Positions 43,895 through 52,597 are shown, counted from the first letter of the stretch. The stretch is 64,000 nucleotides of DNA from Streptomyces sp. NRRL S-350 (GCF_000719705.1 NZ_JOHO01000006.1:124001-188000); one strand, 5' to 3'. A program made the numbers and translations. Notes: a model not told the origin generated them from the sequence alone.

Positions 43895-43911
43895 CGCCCC
43901 GGCCGACGCGG

Positions 43912-43950
43912 CTCCCGGGTGACTCGACTCCCGGGTGACTCACCTCCCGG
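43912..43950. repeat. 16-bp direct repeat
   Basis: Two copies of CTCCCGGGTGACTCGA-like sequence (last two bases differ) and a partial third, CTCCCGG, upstream of the chitinase promoter. Confidence 0.85.
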
Positions 43951-44055
43951 CCCACGCGGCTCCCGGCCGCCCCGGCCCCGGCAACTGCCTTGCCCCGACC
44001 GCCGATCCACTCCCTTCCCATTCGCGGCCCGTATGCCGACGAACTGTTAGGTCTC

Positions 44056-44087
44056 TTGACAGACAAGTGGTCTAGTCCAAACATAGG
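44056..44087 (+). promoter_or_regulatory. chitinase promoter with DasR operator (dre-like)
   Basis: A consensus -35 TTGACA (44056-44061) and a weak -10 around AACATAGG. Between them lies TGGTCTAGTCCA (44068-44079), eleven of twelve matches to the dre palindrome TGGTCTAGACCA bound by the GntR-type repressor DasR, which is released by glucosamine phosphates in Streptomyces. Overlap with the spacer fits repression. The leader before the ATG is about 290 bases. Confidence 0.75.
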
Positions 44088-44381
44088 CATGTCGATCCGA
44101 CCGGGATGCACTGTGGGGGTGTGACCACCGGCGGCTGAGGCACCGCCCTGCCCTGACCCGCCCCACCCCCGCTCCGTACGGCGCGTGCACGCGCACCGCC
44201 GCCCGCGTCCACGCGAGTCGGTGGGGTTCCGCCCGCCCCGATCTCCACCCCCGCCCCACCGCGCTCCACCCGATCCCGACACCTCGGACCAGGACCGCCC
44301 GGTCGACCCCACACGACCGCCGCGGCCCAGGCCACCGAAATCTCCCCAACGTCCTGCCCCACCAAGTCTGTTGGAGAATCC

Positions 44382-46124
44382 ATGCGCCTTCGCAGAACGA
44401 TCCAGGCCGCGCTGACGGCCTGCGTCACGCTGGCCGCCTCGGCCGGCCTGGTAGCCACCGGGACGAGCTCCGCCCAGGCCGCCACTCCGCTCCCCAACCG
44501 GGTCTTCGCCCCCTACTTCGAGGCGTGGACCGGCCAGAGCCCGGCCGCGCTGGCCGCGCAGTCCGGTGCCAAGCACCTCACCATGGCGTTCCTGCAGGCC
44601 GCCACCAAGGGCTCGTGCACCCCGTACTGGAACGGGGACTCGTCGATGCCGGTCGCCTCCTCGACCTTCGGCGCCGACATCGCCACCATCCGCGCCAACG
44701 GCGGGGACGTGATCCCGTCGTTCGGCGGCTACACCGCCGACAACACCGGCACCGAGCTGGCCGACAGCTGCACCGACGTCAACCAGATCGCGGCCGCCTT
44801 CGAGAACGTCATCACGACCTACGACATCAGTCGGATCGACCTCGACATCGAGGACAACTCGCTGACCAACACCGCCGGGATCGACCGCCGCAACAAGGCG
44901 ATCAAGCTCGTGCAGGACTGGGCCGCCACCAAGGGCCGGAGCATCCAGTTCTCCTACACGCTGCCCACCACCACCAGTGGACTGGCCGACAACGGCCTCG
45001 CGGTGCTGCGGAACGCGGTCAGCAACAACGCGCGGATCGACGTCGTCAACATGATGACCTTCGACTACTACGACGGCGCCGGCCACGACATGGCGGCTGA
45101 CACCCAGACCTCCGCGCAGGGCCTCTACAACCAGCTCGCCAAGCTGTACCCGAGCAAGTCCCCCGCCCAGCTGTGGGGTTCGATCGGGATCACCGAGATG
45201 CTCGGCATCGACGACTACGGCGCGGCCGAGACCTTCACCGTGGCCAACGCCACCACCGTGTACAACTGGGCCGTCTCCAAGGGCATCAACACCCTCTCCT
45301 TCTGGGCACTCCAGCGCGACAACGGGGGCTGCCCGGGCACGGCCGGAAGCGACTCCTGCTCCGGAATCACCCAGAACACCTGGGACTTCACCCACATCTT
45401 CGCGCCGTTCACCAGCGGCTCGACGGTGAGCAACGACTTCTCGGTGGCCGTCAACCCGAACTCCGGTACGGTCGCAGCCGGTTCGGCCGCGTCCGCCAGT
45501 ATCGCGACGGCCGTGACGGCCGGTTCGGCGCAAAGCGTCAACCTCACCGTCAGCGGCGCCCCGGCCGGGGTCACCGCGACCGTCACCCCCGGCAGCGTCA
45601 CCGCCGGCAGCGGCGCCACGCTCAACATCACCACCACCGCCGCCGCGGCGGCCGGCACCTACCCGCTGACCGTGACCGCCACCGCACCTTCCGGCACCCA
45701 CACCGCGACCTACGCGCTGACCGTCACCGGGACGGGCGGGACGACCGGGCTGGTCAACGGCGGTCTGGAGAGCGGCAGTCCGGCCCCGTGGACCTGCCAG
45801 AGCGGCGGCGCCGTGGTCGCCACCCCGGTGCACTCCGGCGCGCACGCGCTGCAGGCCGCCGCCACCGCGAGCCAGACCGGCGAGTGCTCCCAGACCGTGA
45901 CACTGAAGCCCAACACCAGCTACACACTGAGTGGTTGGGTGCAGGGCAACTACGCCTACGTCGGCGTCAGCGGCGGTGCCACCGCCAGCTCCTGGGCCAA
46001 CTCCGCCGGCTGGACGAAGTTGTCCGTCCCCTTCACCACCGGCGCCTCGGGCACCGTCACCGTGTACCTGCACGGCTGGTACGGCCAGGGCAACGTGTAC
46101 GGGGACGACTTCTCGATCGCCTGA
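44382..46124 (+). CDS. secreted GH18 chitinase with Ig-like and carbohydrate-binding domains
   Basis: A 580-residue secreted chitinase. Signal peptide to about residue 34 (SAQAA). GH18 barrel about 38-345 with acid Glu157 in SRIDLDIED; the first Asp of the usual DxxDxDxE is Ser here, a variant seen in some chitinase branches. PSFGGYTADN and NMMTFDYYD are further barrel motifs. Next a Ser/Thr/Val-rich Ig-like domain of about 95 residues (DFSVAVNPNSGTVAAG onward), then a C-terminal carbohydrate-binding-like module from LVNGGLESGSPAPW. Ribosome site TTGGAGAA. Under DasR-type control; followed by a heptad element. Confidence 0.93.
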   Translation: MRLRRTIQAALTACVTLAASAGLVATGTSSAQAATPLPNRVFAPYFEAWTGQSPAALAAQSGAKHLTMAFLQAATKGSCTPYWNGDSSMPVASSTFGADIATIRANGGDVIPSFGGYTADNTGTELADSCTDVNQIAAAFENVITTYDISRIDLDIEDNSLTNTAGIDRRNKAIKLVQDWAATKGRSIQFSYTLPTTTSGLADNGLAVLRNAVSNNARIDVVNMMTFDYYDGAGHDMAADTQTSAQGLYNQLAKLYPSKSPAQLWGSIGITEMLGIDDYGAAETFTVANATTVYNWAVSKGINTLSFWALQRDNGGCPGTAGSDSCSGITQNTWDFTHIFAPFTSGSTVSNDFSVAVNPNSGTVAAGSAASASIATAVTAGSAQSVNLTVSGAPAGVTATVTPGSVTAGSGATLNITTTAAAAAGTYPLTVTATAPSGTHTATYALTVTGTGGTTGLVNGGLESGSPAPWTCQSGGAVVATPVHSGAHALQAAATASQTGECSQTVTLKPNTSYTLSGWVQGNYAYVGVSGGATASSWANSAGWTKLSVPFTTGASGTVTVYLHGWYGQGNVYGDDFSIA

Positions 46125-46155
46125 GCCAGGGCAGACCGGGAAGCGTCCGGTAACG

Positions 46156-46321
46156 CCTGACATATGACGAACGAACGGATGACAGCTGACAGATTTCATC
46201 GTCTGTCAGCTGTCATCCGTCATCTGTTACCTGTTACCCGTTACCTGCCGGCTGTCGGCTGTCGGCTGTCAGGTGCTATCTGTCGCCCGTCACCCGACGC
46301 CCGTCTCCTGCCGGCTGATGA
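46156..46321. repeat. heptad inverted-repeat element, copy 5 (longest)
   Basis: Left units CCTGACA, TATGACG, an 8-base slip, GATGACA, GCTGACA; centre GATTTCA TCGT; then seventeen right-hand units in strict 7-bp register, among them CTGTCAG, CTGTCAT, CCGTCAT, CTGTTAC, CCGTTAC, CTGTCGG and CCGTCAC. GATGACAGCTGACAGA and its exact complement form a 16-bp stem around eight bases. The last 46 bases lie inside the 3' end of the efflux-pump gene and encode its C-terminal residues. Confidence 0.9.
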
Positions 46322-47607
46322 CCGGCGCGCCCGCCGTCAGCGGTTGGCGTCACCCGCCCCGGTCGGCACAGCACCAGGTACGCCGTCGCCGCCGACACCG
46401 TGCAGGCCAGGACCACCAGCGCCAGCAGCACCGCGGACGGCCGCCCACCGAGGCTGCTCAGCGGCGCGACCAACGCTCCGGCCAGGAAGTTGCTCGTCCC
46501 GAGCAGGGCCGACGCCGTGCCCGCCACCTGCGGCTCGACCAGGCTGAGCGCCTGCGCCGCGGTGTTCGGCAGGATCACCCCCAGGCTGCCCATCATCACG
46601 AACAGCGGCGGGCAGAACCCGGCCAGACCGAAGTCCCACACCGTCGTCAGCAGCACCAGCGCCACCCCGGCGACGACCGCCGCCGCGAGCCCACCCAGCA
46701 TCAGCGCCCGAGGCGTGAAGCGCGGTGCCAGCACGCGTCCGTTCAGCTGCGTCATGACCACGATCGCCACCGAGTTCAGCCCGAACAGCAGGCTGTAGGT
46801 CTGCGGCGAGACCTGGTACACGTGCTGGAGCACGGTCGACGACCCGCTGATGTAACCGAACAGCGCCCCGAAGGCGAGCGAGCTGGTCAGCGCAAGCCCG
46901 AGGAACGGCAGGTCGCGCAGCAACCGCCCCATCGTCCGCAGGGTGGCCCCCACCCCGCCGCCGCGCCGGGCCCGCGCGGGCAGCGACTCGCGCAGCGCTC
47001 CGAACGCAGCCAGGGTGAGCAGCAGTCCGAGCGCCGTCAGCGCGCCGAAAGTGCCGCGCCACGAGGTGAACCGCATCAGCTGAGCGCCGATGATCGGGGC
47101 GAGGATCGGCGCCAGGCCCGATATCAGGGCGATCGAGGCGAGGAACCGCAGCATCGCGACGCCCTGGAAGCGGTCCCGGGCGACGGCGCGCCCGATGACC
47201 AGCCCGGCGGAGCCGGCCGCGCCCTGGACGAAGCGGGCGGCGATCAGCACCGGAAGGTTCGGCGCGAGGACGCACAGCACGCTGGACAGGGTGTAGACGG
47301 CGAGCCCCACGAGCAGGGGCGGGCGGCGCCCGAAGCGATCGCTGAGCGGTCCGAAGAGCAGTTGCCCGGCCGCCACGCCGAACATCGAGAAGGTGAGGGT
47401 GAGTTGGACGGCGGCCGGTTCGGCGGCCAGGTCGTCGGCGATCGCGGGCAGGCCCGGAAGGTAGAGGTCGGTGGTGAGAGGTCCGAGCGCGGTGAGGCCG
47501 CCGAGGACGGCGATCGTGGCCCGGCCGGGGCCGGTCCGGCCGGTGTGGGGTGGGGTGGCGGCAGCGGTCGACGTGTCGTCGGCGGGGCCGACGGTCGGGC
47601 CGGGCAT
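46276..47607 (-). CDS. MFS drug-efflux transporter, Bcr/CflA type
   Basis: A 443-residue, twelve-segment major-facilitator pump. Motif A GPLSDRFGRRPPLL after helix 2 and ALGPLTTDLYLPGLPAIA in helix 1 are hallmarks of the Bcr/CflA drug:proton group. ATG with AAGGAGC ahead. The last 15 residues (HQPAGDGRRVTGDR) and the stop are encoded by a heptad-repeat array, so the native C terminus has probably been replaced by repeat sequence; the membrane core is unaffected. Substrate not predictable. Confidence 0.9.
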   Translation of the reverse strand: MPGPTVGPADDTSTAAATPPHTGRTGPGRATIAVLGGLTALGPLTTDLYLPGLPAIADDLAAEPAAVQLTLTFSMFGVAAGQLLFGPLSDRFGRRPPLLVGLAVYTLSSVLCVLAPNLPVLIAARFVQGAAGSAGLVIGRAVARDRFQGVAMLRFLASIALISGLAPILAPIIGAQLMRFTSWRGTFGALTALGLLLTLAAFGALRESLPARARRGGGVGATLRTMGRLLRDLPFLGLALTSSLAFGALFGYISGSSTVLQHVYQVSPQTYSLLFGLNSVAIVVMTQLNGRVLAPRFTPRALMLGGLAAAVVAGVALVLLTTVWDFGLAGFCPPLFVMMGSLGVILPNTAAQALSLVEPQVAGTASALLGTSNFLAGALVAPLSSLGGRPSAVLLALVVLACTVSAATAYLVLCRPGRVTPTADGGRAGHQPAGDGRRVTGDR

Positions 47608-47732
47608 GGCGCTCCTTACGGACGGGTGGCGTCGGGTTCGTGCGCGTTCCGTCCTATCGCAGCCCGGTCCGGTTCCGACAGCAGGGGGTGCGCCGTGTTC
47701 CGCGCGCCGGTGCGCCGCTGTGCCGATGCGCG

Positions 47733-47772
47733 CTGTGCCGCTGTGCCGCTGTGCCGCTGTGCCGCTGTGCCG
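47733..47772. repeat. 8-bp tandem repeat
   Basis: Five exact, contiguous copies of CTGTGCCG with degenerate units before (TGTGCCGATG) and after (CTGCACGG). Eight-base units cannot be protein-coding repeats. Confidence 0.95.
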
Positions 47773-47850
47773 CTGCACGGTTGCACCCTGTGCCGCCGTG
47801 TGCCGATGCCCCCGGGGTGCTCTGCGGCTCCTCGCGGCACATACACGACG

Positions 47851-47887
47851 GCGGCCCGCCCGCACCTTCCGGTGCTCGGCGGGCCGC
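47851..47887. terminator. terminator hairpin downstream of the small secreted-protein gene
   Basis: GCGGCCCGCC pairs with GGCGGGCCGC; a second helix GCACC/GGTGC sits above a small internal loop, with a TTCC tetraloop. It lies about 100 bases past the stop of the gene read leftward from 48466. Confidence 0.65.
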
Positions 47888-47983
47888 TCGGGGGCCGTTT
47901 TCGTTCCCTGATCGGAAGGCTGATGCCCGGACAGTGCGCCCCGCCCGGGCCGCCCGACCGGACCGCTCGGCAGGGCACCCGGG

Positions 47984-48466
47984 TCAGTGCTTGGCGACGC
48001 GTTCGGCGCGAAGCGCCGCCTGCACCGCCGCGCCGTCCTGCCACGCGTAGAGCTGGTTCCCGGTCAGGGCCACGTTGTAGTGCCCGCAGGTGCCGCTGGC
48101 CTTGGTCGCGACGTTCTCCGGGAACCAGCCGGCCTTCAGCGACTCCGGCACCTGGTGCGCCGACTTGCCCGGCAGACCGGCGGTGCAGCCGGCGGGCAGC
48201 CGCCCCTCCGGGAGGGTGGCGCGCAGCAGGCGGTCGTCGCCCGTGGTGGACATCAGGTACTTGACACCGGAGGCGTTGTCGGGGAGCCAGGCGGGCACCG
48301 AGCGGCGGTCGGCCTTGGCCTGGGTGCCGGTTTCGTACGCGGTCTGCTCCTGGTGGCGCTCGGCGTACCAGTCGGACGCACGCGGGCCGATCGCCACGAC
48401 CGCCACGGCGACGGCCATGCCGGTGCCCGCGACTCCCAGCGCGACCTTGCTCACGATGCTCTTCAT
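47984..48466 (-). CDS. small membrane-anchored or secreted protein, unknown
   Basis: A 160-residue protein with an N-terminal hydrophobic segment (VALGVAGTGMAVAVAVVAIG) and no clear cleavage site, so probably anchored with the rest outside. The outer part has a pair of Cys (AGCTAG and GTCGHYN) likely to be disulfide-linked and ends in a polar helix. I do not recognise a family with confidence. Ribosome site GAGGGCAG before the ATG. Confidence 0.78.
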   Translation of the reverse strand: MKSIVSKVALGVAGTGMAVAVAVVAIGPRASDWYAERHQEQTAYETGTQAKADRRSVPAWLPDNASGVKYLMSTTGDDRLLRATLPEGRLPAGCTAGLPGKSAHQVPESLKAGWFPENVATKASGTCGHYNVALTGNQLYAWQDGAAVQAALRAERVAKH

Positions 48467-48990
48467 GCCCGACTGCCCTCTCCGTGTCCGTGTCCGTGGC
48501 CGGTTCGTCCGGCCGGTGGGCCGGGCCGATGAGCGTGGCCCTCGTGACGCTGCCTGTCCGGGCGGCGGGGTCCACCGTCCGGGTAACCATCGTGGCCCGC
48601 GGCGGACCGGCGAAGCGTCACCACCAAGTCGTGATCCGGTCTCCGACCCACGGGGTACGGTCTCCACCTTCCGGCGTACGCCTTTCGGCAGATGCCCTGA
48701 GGCTCCGAAGGCCCTGAGGCCGGCAGGCCCTGAGGCTCCGCAGGCCCCGAGCCCCGCACGGGTCGGCGCATCCGGGTCGAGCGCGGCCCGGGCCCCGGTC
48801 GAGCCTCGCTCAGGCGCGGCTCCGCCGCAGCCCGGGGTGCTGCACCCGAGGGCATCGGGCGGCCGGGTCGCGGTCACCCTGCTCCGCCGATCGGACCAGC
48901 CCTCGGCCCAGCGCCTCCGAGCCGCGTCCGGCCGGCCCCCTCCGCCGAGCCCCTCCGCCGAGCGCTCCGACCACCCCTCGGGCCGCCCCG
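48467..48990. other. 524-base intergenic region
   Basis: No credible gene. It contains the promoter of the 160-residue protein on its left side, GTCCG-rich repeats, and a 17-bp tandem repeat. A readable leftward frame runs through it but its composition follows the repeats, so I do not call it. Confidence 0.45.
48694..48743. repeat. 16-17 bp tandem repeat
   Basis: Three units of GCCCTGAGGCTCCGAAG type (17, 16 and 17 bases), the middle one altered to GCCCTGAGGCCGGCAG, then a decaying fourth. Confidence 0.85.
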
Positions 48991-49887
48991 TCAGACCTTC
49001 GCGGGCACCGGGCGGGGAGCGCCGTCGACGCGGGCGACCGGGAAGGGCCGGCCGTCGAGGGTCCAGTGCGGGTCGATCGGGCGCAGCAGGGAGGCGTACA
49101 CCTGGGCGGCGACGTCCGGGTGCCGGATCTCGCCGGCGGGCGGCCCCGCCGGGATGCCGTGCCCGGCGCAGGCGACCCAGGCGGTCCGCTCCTCCACCGT
49201 GCGGCCGCCGTGACCGCCGGCGTCGACGTGGCCGTGGTCGGTGACGACGATGACGGTCCACTGCTCCTCGGCGTACGTGGCGCGGCCGCGGACGGCGTCC
49301 AGGAGGCGGCCCAGGCGCTCGTCGGCGGTGCGCATGGCGGCCCGGTACTCGTCGCCGCAGCCGAGGAAGTGGGCGGTCTCGTCGACGGCGCCGAGGTAGA
49401 CGAAGGAGGCCTCCGGGTCCGCGGTGGCGAGGACGTGGACGGCCTCGCGGGTGACTTCCTCGTCCACGGCCTCCCACGCCTCGGGGGTGTCCTCGGCCGG
49501 GGCGACGTAGGAGAGTCGGCCGGGGGCGCGGAAGAGCGGGCCGCCGGACTCGCTGATCATCAGGGGATCCCAGCCGGCCGCGACGAAGGTGCGGCGGCGG
49601 TCGCCGCGGTTGAGGCGGGTGGCGAAGTCAGGGAACACGTCGAGCCGGTTGCCGCCCAGGTGGTTGCCCCAGACGCCGTGCTTGGCGGGCTCGACCCCGG
49701 TGACGATGGTGGCCCAGCACGGTCCGGACATGGTGGGCGTGGTGTCCGCCACGGTGACCGGCACCAGGAACCCCGCCTCGGCGACGTCCTGGAGGCGCGG
49801 CATCGGCACCTGCGCCAGGTAGTCGTGGCGGACGCCGTCGATTCCGACGACGAGCACGCGGGGGCGGGGCCACTGGGCAGCGGACAT
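48991..49887 (-). CDS. type I phosphodiesterase/nucleotide pyrophosphatase-like protein
   Basis: A 298-residue alkaline-phosphatase-superfamily enzyme. Metal motif VVGIDGVRHDYL, the catalytic Thr region TPTMSGPCWATIVTG, and metal-binding VTDHGHVDAGGHGG with a later His (GEIRHPD) are visible. No signal peptide, so cytoplasmic, unlike many relatives. Good ribosome site GAAGGGAA. Substrate (phosphodiester, phosphonate or nucleotide) cannot be told. Separated by 254 repeat-rich bases from the ATP-grasp gene upstream. Confidence 0.87.
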   Translation of the reverse strand: MSAAQWPRPRVLVVGIDGVRHDYLAQVPMPRLQDVAEAGFLVPVTVADTTPTMSGPCWATIVTGVEPAKHGVWGNHLGGNRLDVFPDFATRLNRGDRRRTFVAAGWDPLMISESGGPLFRAPGRLSYVAPAEDTPEAWEAVDEEVTREAVHVLATADPEASFVYLGAVDETAHFLGCGDEYRAAMRTADERLGRLLDAVRGRATYAEEQWTVIVVTDHGHVDAGGHGGRTVEERTAWVACAGHGIPAGPPAGEIRHPDVAAQVYASLLRPIDPHWTLDGRPFPVARVDGAPRPVPAKV

Positions 49888-50075
49888 GGGGTTTCCCTTC
49901 GGTTGTGCGCACGGTCGGGCCGCCCCCGCCGGGGGCGCGGCCGACCGCGCCATGCTCCACCGGCCGCCGCACCAGTCGGCGTCGCACTGTCGAACGGCGG
50001 GTGTCCGCCGGGTGTCGGGCGGGCGCGGCCCGGGTGCCGAGACGGTTGTCGACCGGGCCTCGCGCGGGGCATCAC

Positions 50076-50156
50076 GCCGCCGTCCGCGAGGCGTCCGCAC
50101 CGCCGTCACGCGAGGCGTCCGCACCGCCGTCGCGCGGGGCGTCACACCGCCGTGCG
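50076..50156. repeat. 24-bp tandem repeat overlapping ATP-grasp gene end
   Basis: Three units (24, 24, 23 bases) beginning CCGCCGTC and ending GCGTCCGCA or GCGTCACA, plus a partial fourth; a weaker unit precedes at about 50055. The last unit overlaps the stop codon of the ATP-grasp gene. Confidence 0.88.
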
Positions 50157-50963
50157 AACGAACCGGCGGTCGGCCTCCGCCAACTCGGCGGCCGGTCCGG
50201 CGGCGCGCAGCACCACGTCCAGGACGCGGTCCGGGTCGGCGGCGTAGCTGTGCGCGAACCACGGCAGATTGGCCTCGACCACGGCCCAGTGCTCGGCCGG
50301 GTCGTACGGGTCGGCGATCGGGCCGACGTCCAGGGCGACGGCGCTGGGCAGGGTGTCGCCGACGGCGGCGAGCAGGCGGCGGGCGAAGGCGGTGGCGGCG
50401 GCGGTCGGCGGCGCGGGGTCGAGCCGGCCGAAGCGGGCGTAGCGGCTGCCGGTGAGCACCTCCCCGTCGCGGACGAACAGCCGGTACTCGGCGGCGAAGG
50501 TCACCGGCTCGCTGACCAGGACGGGCGTGTCCGGGCCGATCCGCTCGCCGGTGCGCGGCAGCCGGGAGCCGTCCGGGTAGACGGCGGGTGGCAGCGACTT
50601 GTCGGCGGGCGGCTTGACGAACGCCGGGTGACGCAGTGTCCACGCCTCCGCGAGGGTGGTGAGCTCGATCCGGCGGCGGGTGAACTCCTCGGGGAGGCGG
50701 GCCAGCCAGTCGTCGTCGGGTTCGAGCAGGGCGAGACCCAGCGGCCCGGCGATCCGGGCGGCGGCGAGTGGGCCGCCGTACCAGTGGACGGGCCGCCCGG
50801 CGAGGCGTCCGACCGTCCCCGGACCGTCGAGGACGGCGGTGACGAGGCCGCGCCGGGCGGCGGCCTCGGCGAGCAGCAGGGTGGTGCTGGTCCGCTGGGC
50901 GGAGGTGAGCAGGACGCGGTCGGTCCCGGGCGCCGTGCGCGCCGCCGCGGCCGGACGCGTCAC
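50142..50963 (-). CDS. ATP-grasp domain protein
   Basis: A 273-residue protein with the layout of small ATP-grasp ligases: Rossmann-like N-terminal part (RVLLTSAQRTSTTLLLAEAA), central lobe with HPAFVKPPADKSLP (Lys that contacts ATP) and EYRLFVRDGEVLTGS, and the metal-binding end VALDVGPI...VVEANLPWFAHSY with Glu and Asn. It should join an acid to an amine or thiol using ATP. The GTG start overlaps the stop of the small gene upstream, so the two are coupled. Substrate unknown. Confidence 0.83.
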   Translation of the reverse strand: MTRPAAAARTAPGTDRVLLTSAQRTSTTLLLAEAAARRGLVTAVLDGPGTVGRLAGRPVHWYGGPLAAARIAGPLGLALLEPDDDWLARLPEEFTRRRIELTTLAEAWTLRHPAFVKPPADKSLPPAVYPDGSRLPRTGERIGPDTPVLVSEPVTFAAEYRLFVRDGEVLTGSRYARFGRLDPAPPTAAATAFARRLLAAVGDTLPSAVALDVGPIADPYDPAEHWAVVEANLPWFAHSYAADPDRVLDVVLRAAGPAAELAEADRRFVRTAV

Positions 50964-51334
50964 GACTGGGGCCGGAACTCGTGGACGACCTCGATGCGGC
51001 CGACGATGTGCCGGTTGAACTCGGCCAACTCGTCTGCGGGCACCCAGAGTTCGAGGATGGTCCGGCCGCCGGCCTGCCGGACGGGGTAGCGGGCGAGGAA
51101 GTCGGTCTCGACCTTGAAGCGGGTGACGTAGCCGACGCCGGAGGCGGGCACGTTCCAGTCCCGGGCGATCCGGATCGCGTAGTCCTCGTTCAGGACGGGG
51201 TAGAAGATCGGCTGATCGGGCAGGCGGGGCGGCCAGGCACGCCAGCCGGCGGCCTCGACCAGGGCCAGCTCCTCCGGGCCGGTGGGGCGCCAGAGGGTGG
51301 TCGTCGAGGGCGTCGGGGCGGGCGTGCTGTTCAT
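50960..51334 (-). CDS. small conserved protein (annotated elsewhere as crystallin J1-like)
   Basis: A 124-residue soluble protein with a well-conserved actinomycete core: LWRPTGPEELALVEAAGWR, FYPVLNEDYAIRIARDW and VTRFKVETDFLARY. Close relatives are often labelled ADP-ribosylation/crystallin J1, but it is far too short for an ADP-ribosylglycohydrolase and shows no such motif. Four-base overlap with the ATP-grasp gene suggests a joint task. Function unknown. Confidence 0.8.
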   Translation of the reverse strand: MNSTPAPTPSTTTLWRPTGPEELALVEAAGWRAWPPRLPDQPIFYPVLNEDYAIRIARDWNVPASGVGYVTRFKVETDFLARYPVRQAGGRTILELWVPADELAEFNRHIVGRIEVVHEFRPQS

Positions 51335-51409
51335 GAGCGAGGACGGTAGCCGGGCCGCGGCCGGCCCGGCTACCGGATATCGGCTGCTCGCCGGGGGTCG
51401 GACGGCCCG

Positions 51410-52597
51410 TCAGCGGTACGCCGACTCGCCGGTGATGGCCTCACCGAGGACCAGGGTGTGGATCTCGCTGGTGCCCTCGTAGGTGAGCACCGACTCCAGG
51501 TTGTTGGCGTGCCGCAGCACCGGGTACTCCGTGGTGATGCCGTTGGCGCCGAGGACGGTCCGCGCGCTGCGGGCGATCTCCAGCGCGGCACGGACGTTGT
51601 TGAGCTTGCCGAAGCTGACGTGGGGCGGCCGGGCCGCGCCCTCCTCCTTGAGCCGACCGATCCGCAGCGCCACCAGGTAGGCCTTCTCGACCTCCAGCAT
51701 CATCTCGACCAGCTTCTGCTGGGTCAGCTGGAAGCCCGCGATCGGACGGTCGAACTGGATCCGGCTCTTGGCGTAGTCCAGGGCCGCGGTGTAGCAGTCG
51801 CGGGCGGCCCCGACGGTGCCCCACAGGATTCCGTAGCGGGCCTCGTTGAGGGAGGAGAGCGGCCCGCGCAGGCCGACCACCCCGGGGAGGACGGCGTCGG
51901 CGGGCAGGACCACGTCGTCGAAGGCCAGCTCGCTGGTGACGGAGGCCCGGAGCGAGAGCTTGCCGTGCACGTCGGTGGCGGTCAGGCCGCGGGTGCCGCG
52001 CTCGACCAGGAAACCGCGGACGCCCTCCTCGGTCTGCGCCCAGACGACCGCGACGTCGGCGATGCTGCCGTTGGTGATCCACATCTTGCTGCCGGACAGC
52101 ACCCAGTCACCGGCCTCGCCGCCCTTCCGGACCGCCCGGGTGCGCATGTTGGCCGGATCCGAGCCGAAGTCCGGTTCGGTGAGGCCGAAGCAGCCGATCA
52201 GCTCACCGGCGGCCATGCCGGGCAACCAGCGCTGCTTCTGCTCCTCCGAACCGAAGGCGTGGATCGAACGCATGGCGAGCGAGCCCTGGACGGAGACGAA
52301 GCTGCGCAGTCCGGAGTCCGCCGCTTCCAGCTCCATGCAGGCCACCCCGTACGCCACCGCGTCGGCGCCCGCGCAGCCGTAGCCGTCGAGGTGCATGCCG
52401 AGCACGCCGAGGGCGCCGAGTTCCGGGGCGAGTTCGCGGGCCGGGAAGACGCCGCGCTCGAACCAGTCACCGATGTGCGGGCGGATCCGCTCCTCGGTGA
52501 ACCGGCGGACGGTGTCGCGGATCAGCCGCTCCTCGTCGGAGAGGAGGTCGCCGACGGCGAGCAGGTCGGACGGGTCGATCCGGGTCGGCTTCGTCAT
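51410..52597 (-). CDS. glutaryl-CoA dehydrogenase-type acyl-CoA dehydrogenase
   Basis: A 395-residue FAD enzyme of the acyl-CoA dehydrogenase family. GCFGLTEPDFGSDPANM, KMWITNG and the catalytic Glu (about 374) in LTYEGTSEIHTLVLG are conserved; the EGT with TLVLG ending and the RSFVSVQGSLAM stretch are characteristic of glutaryl-CoA dehydrogenase, which oxidises and decarboxylates glutaryl-CoA to crotonyl-CoA in Lys/Trp breakdown. ATG with AAGGAGC ahead. Ahead of it lies a run of GAGTCGGGG-type repeats (52620-52700) before the divergent acetyltransferase. Confidence 0.92.
   Translation of the reverse strand: MTKPTRIDPSDLLAVGDLLSDEERLIRDTVRRFTEERIRPHIGDWFERGVFPARELAPELGALGVLGMHLDGYGCAGADAVAYGVACMELEAADSGLRSFVSVQGSLAMRSIHAFGSEEQKQRWLPGMAAGELIGCFGLTEPDFGSDPANMRTRAVRKGGEAGDWVLSGSKMWITNGSIADVAVVWAQTEEGVRGFLVERGTRGLTATDVHGKLSLRASVTSELAFDDVVLPADAVLPGVVGLRGPLSSLNEARYGILWGTVGAARDCYTAALDYAKSRIQFDRPIAGFQLTQQKLVEMMLEVEKAYLVALRIGRLKEEGAARPPHVSFGKLNNVRAALEIARSARTVLGANGITTEYPVLRHANNLESVLTYEGTSEIHTLVLGEAITGESAYR

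Larger units (their letters stand above)
47608..47983. other. intergenic region with octamer repeat
   Basis: Between two genes read leftward. It contains the octamer array and the hairpin listed separately. No small gene is credible; frames here are Arg/Cys-rich shadows of the repeat. Confidence 0.5.
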
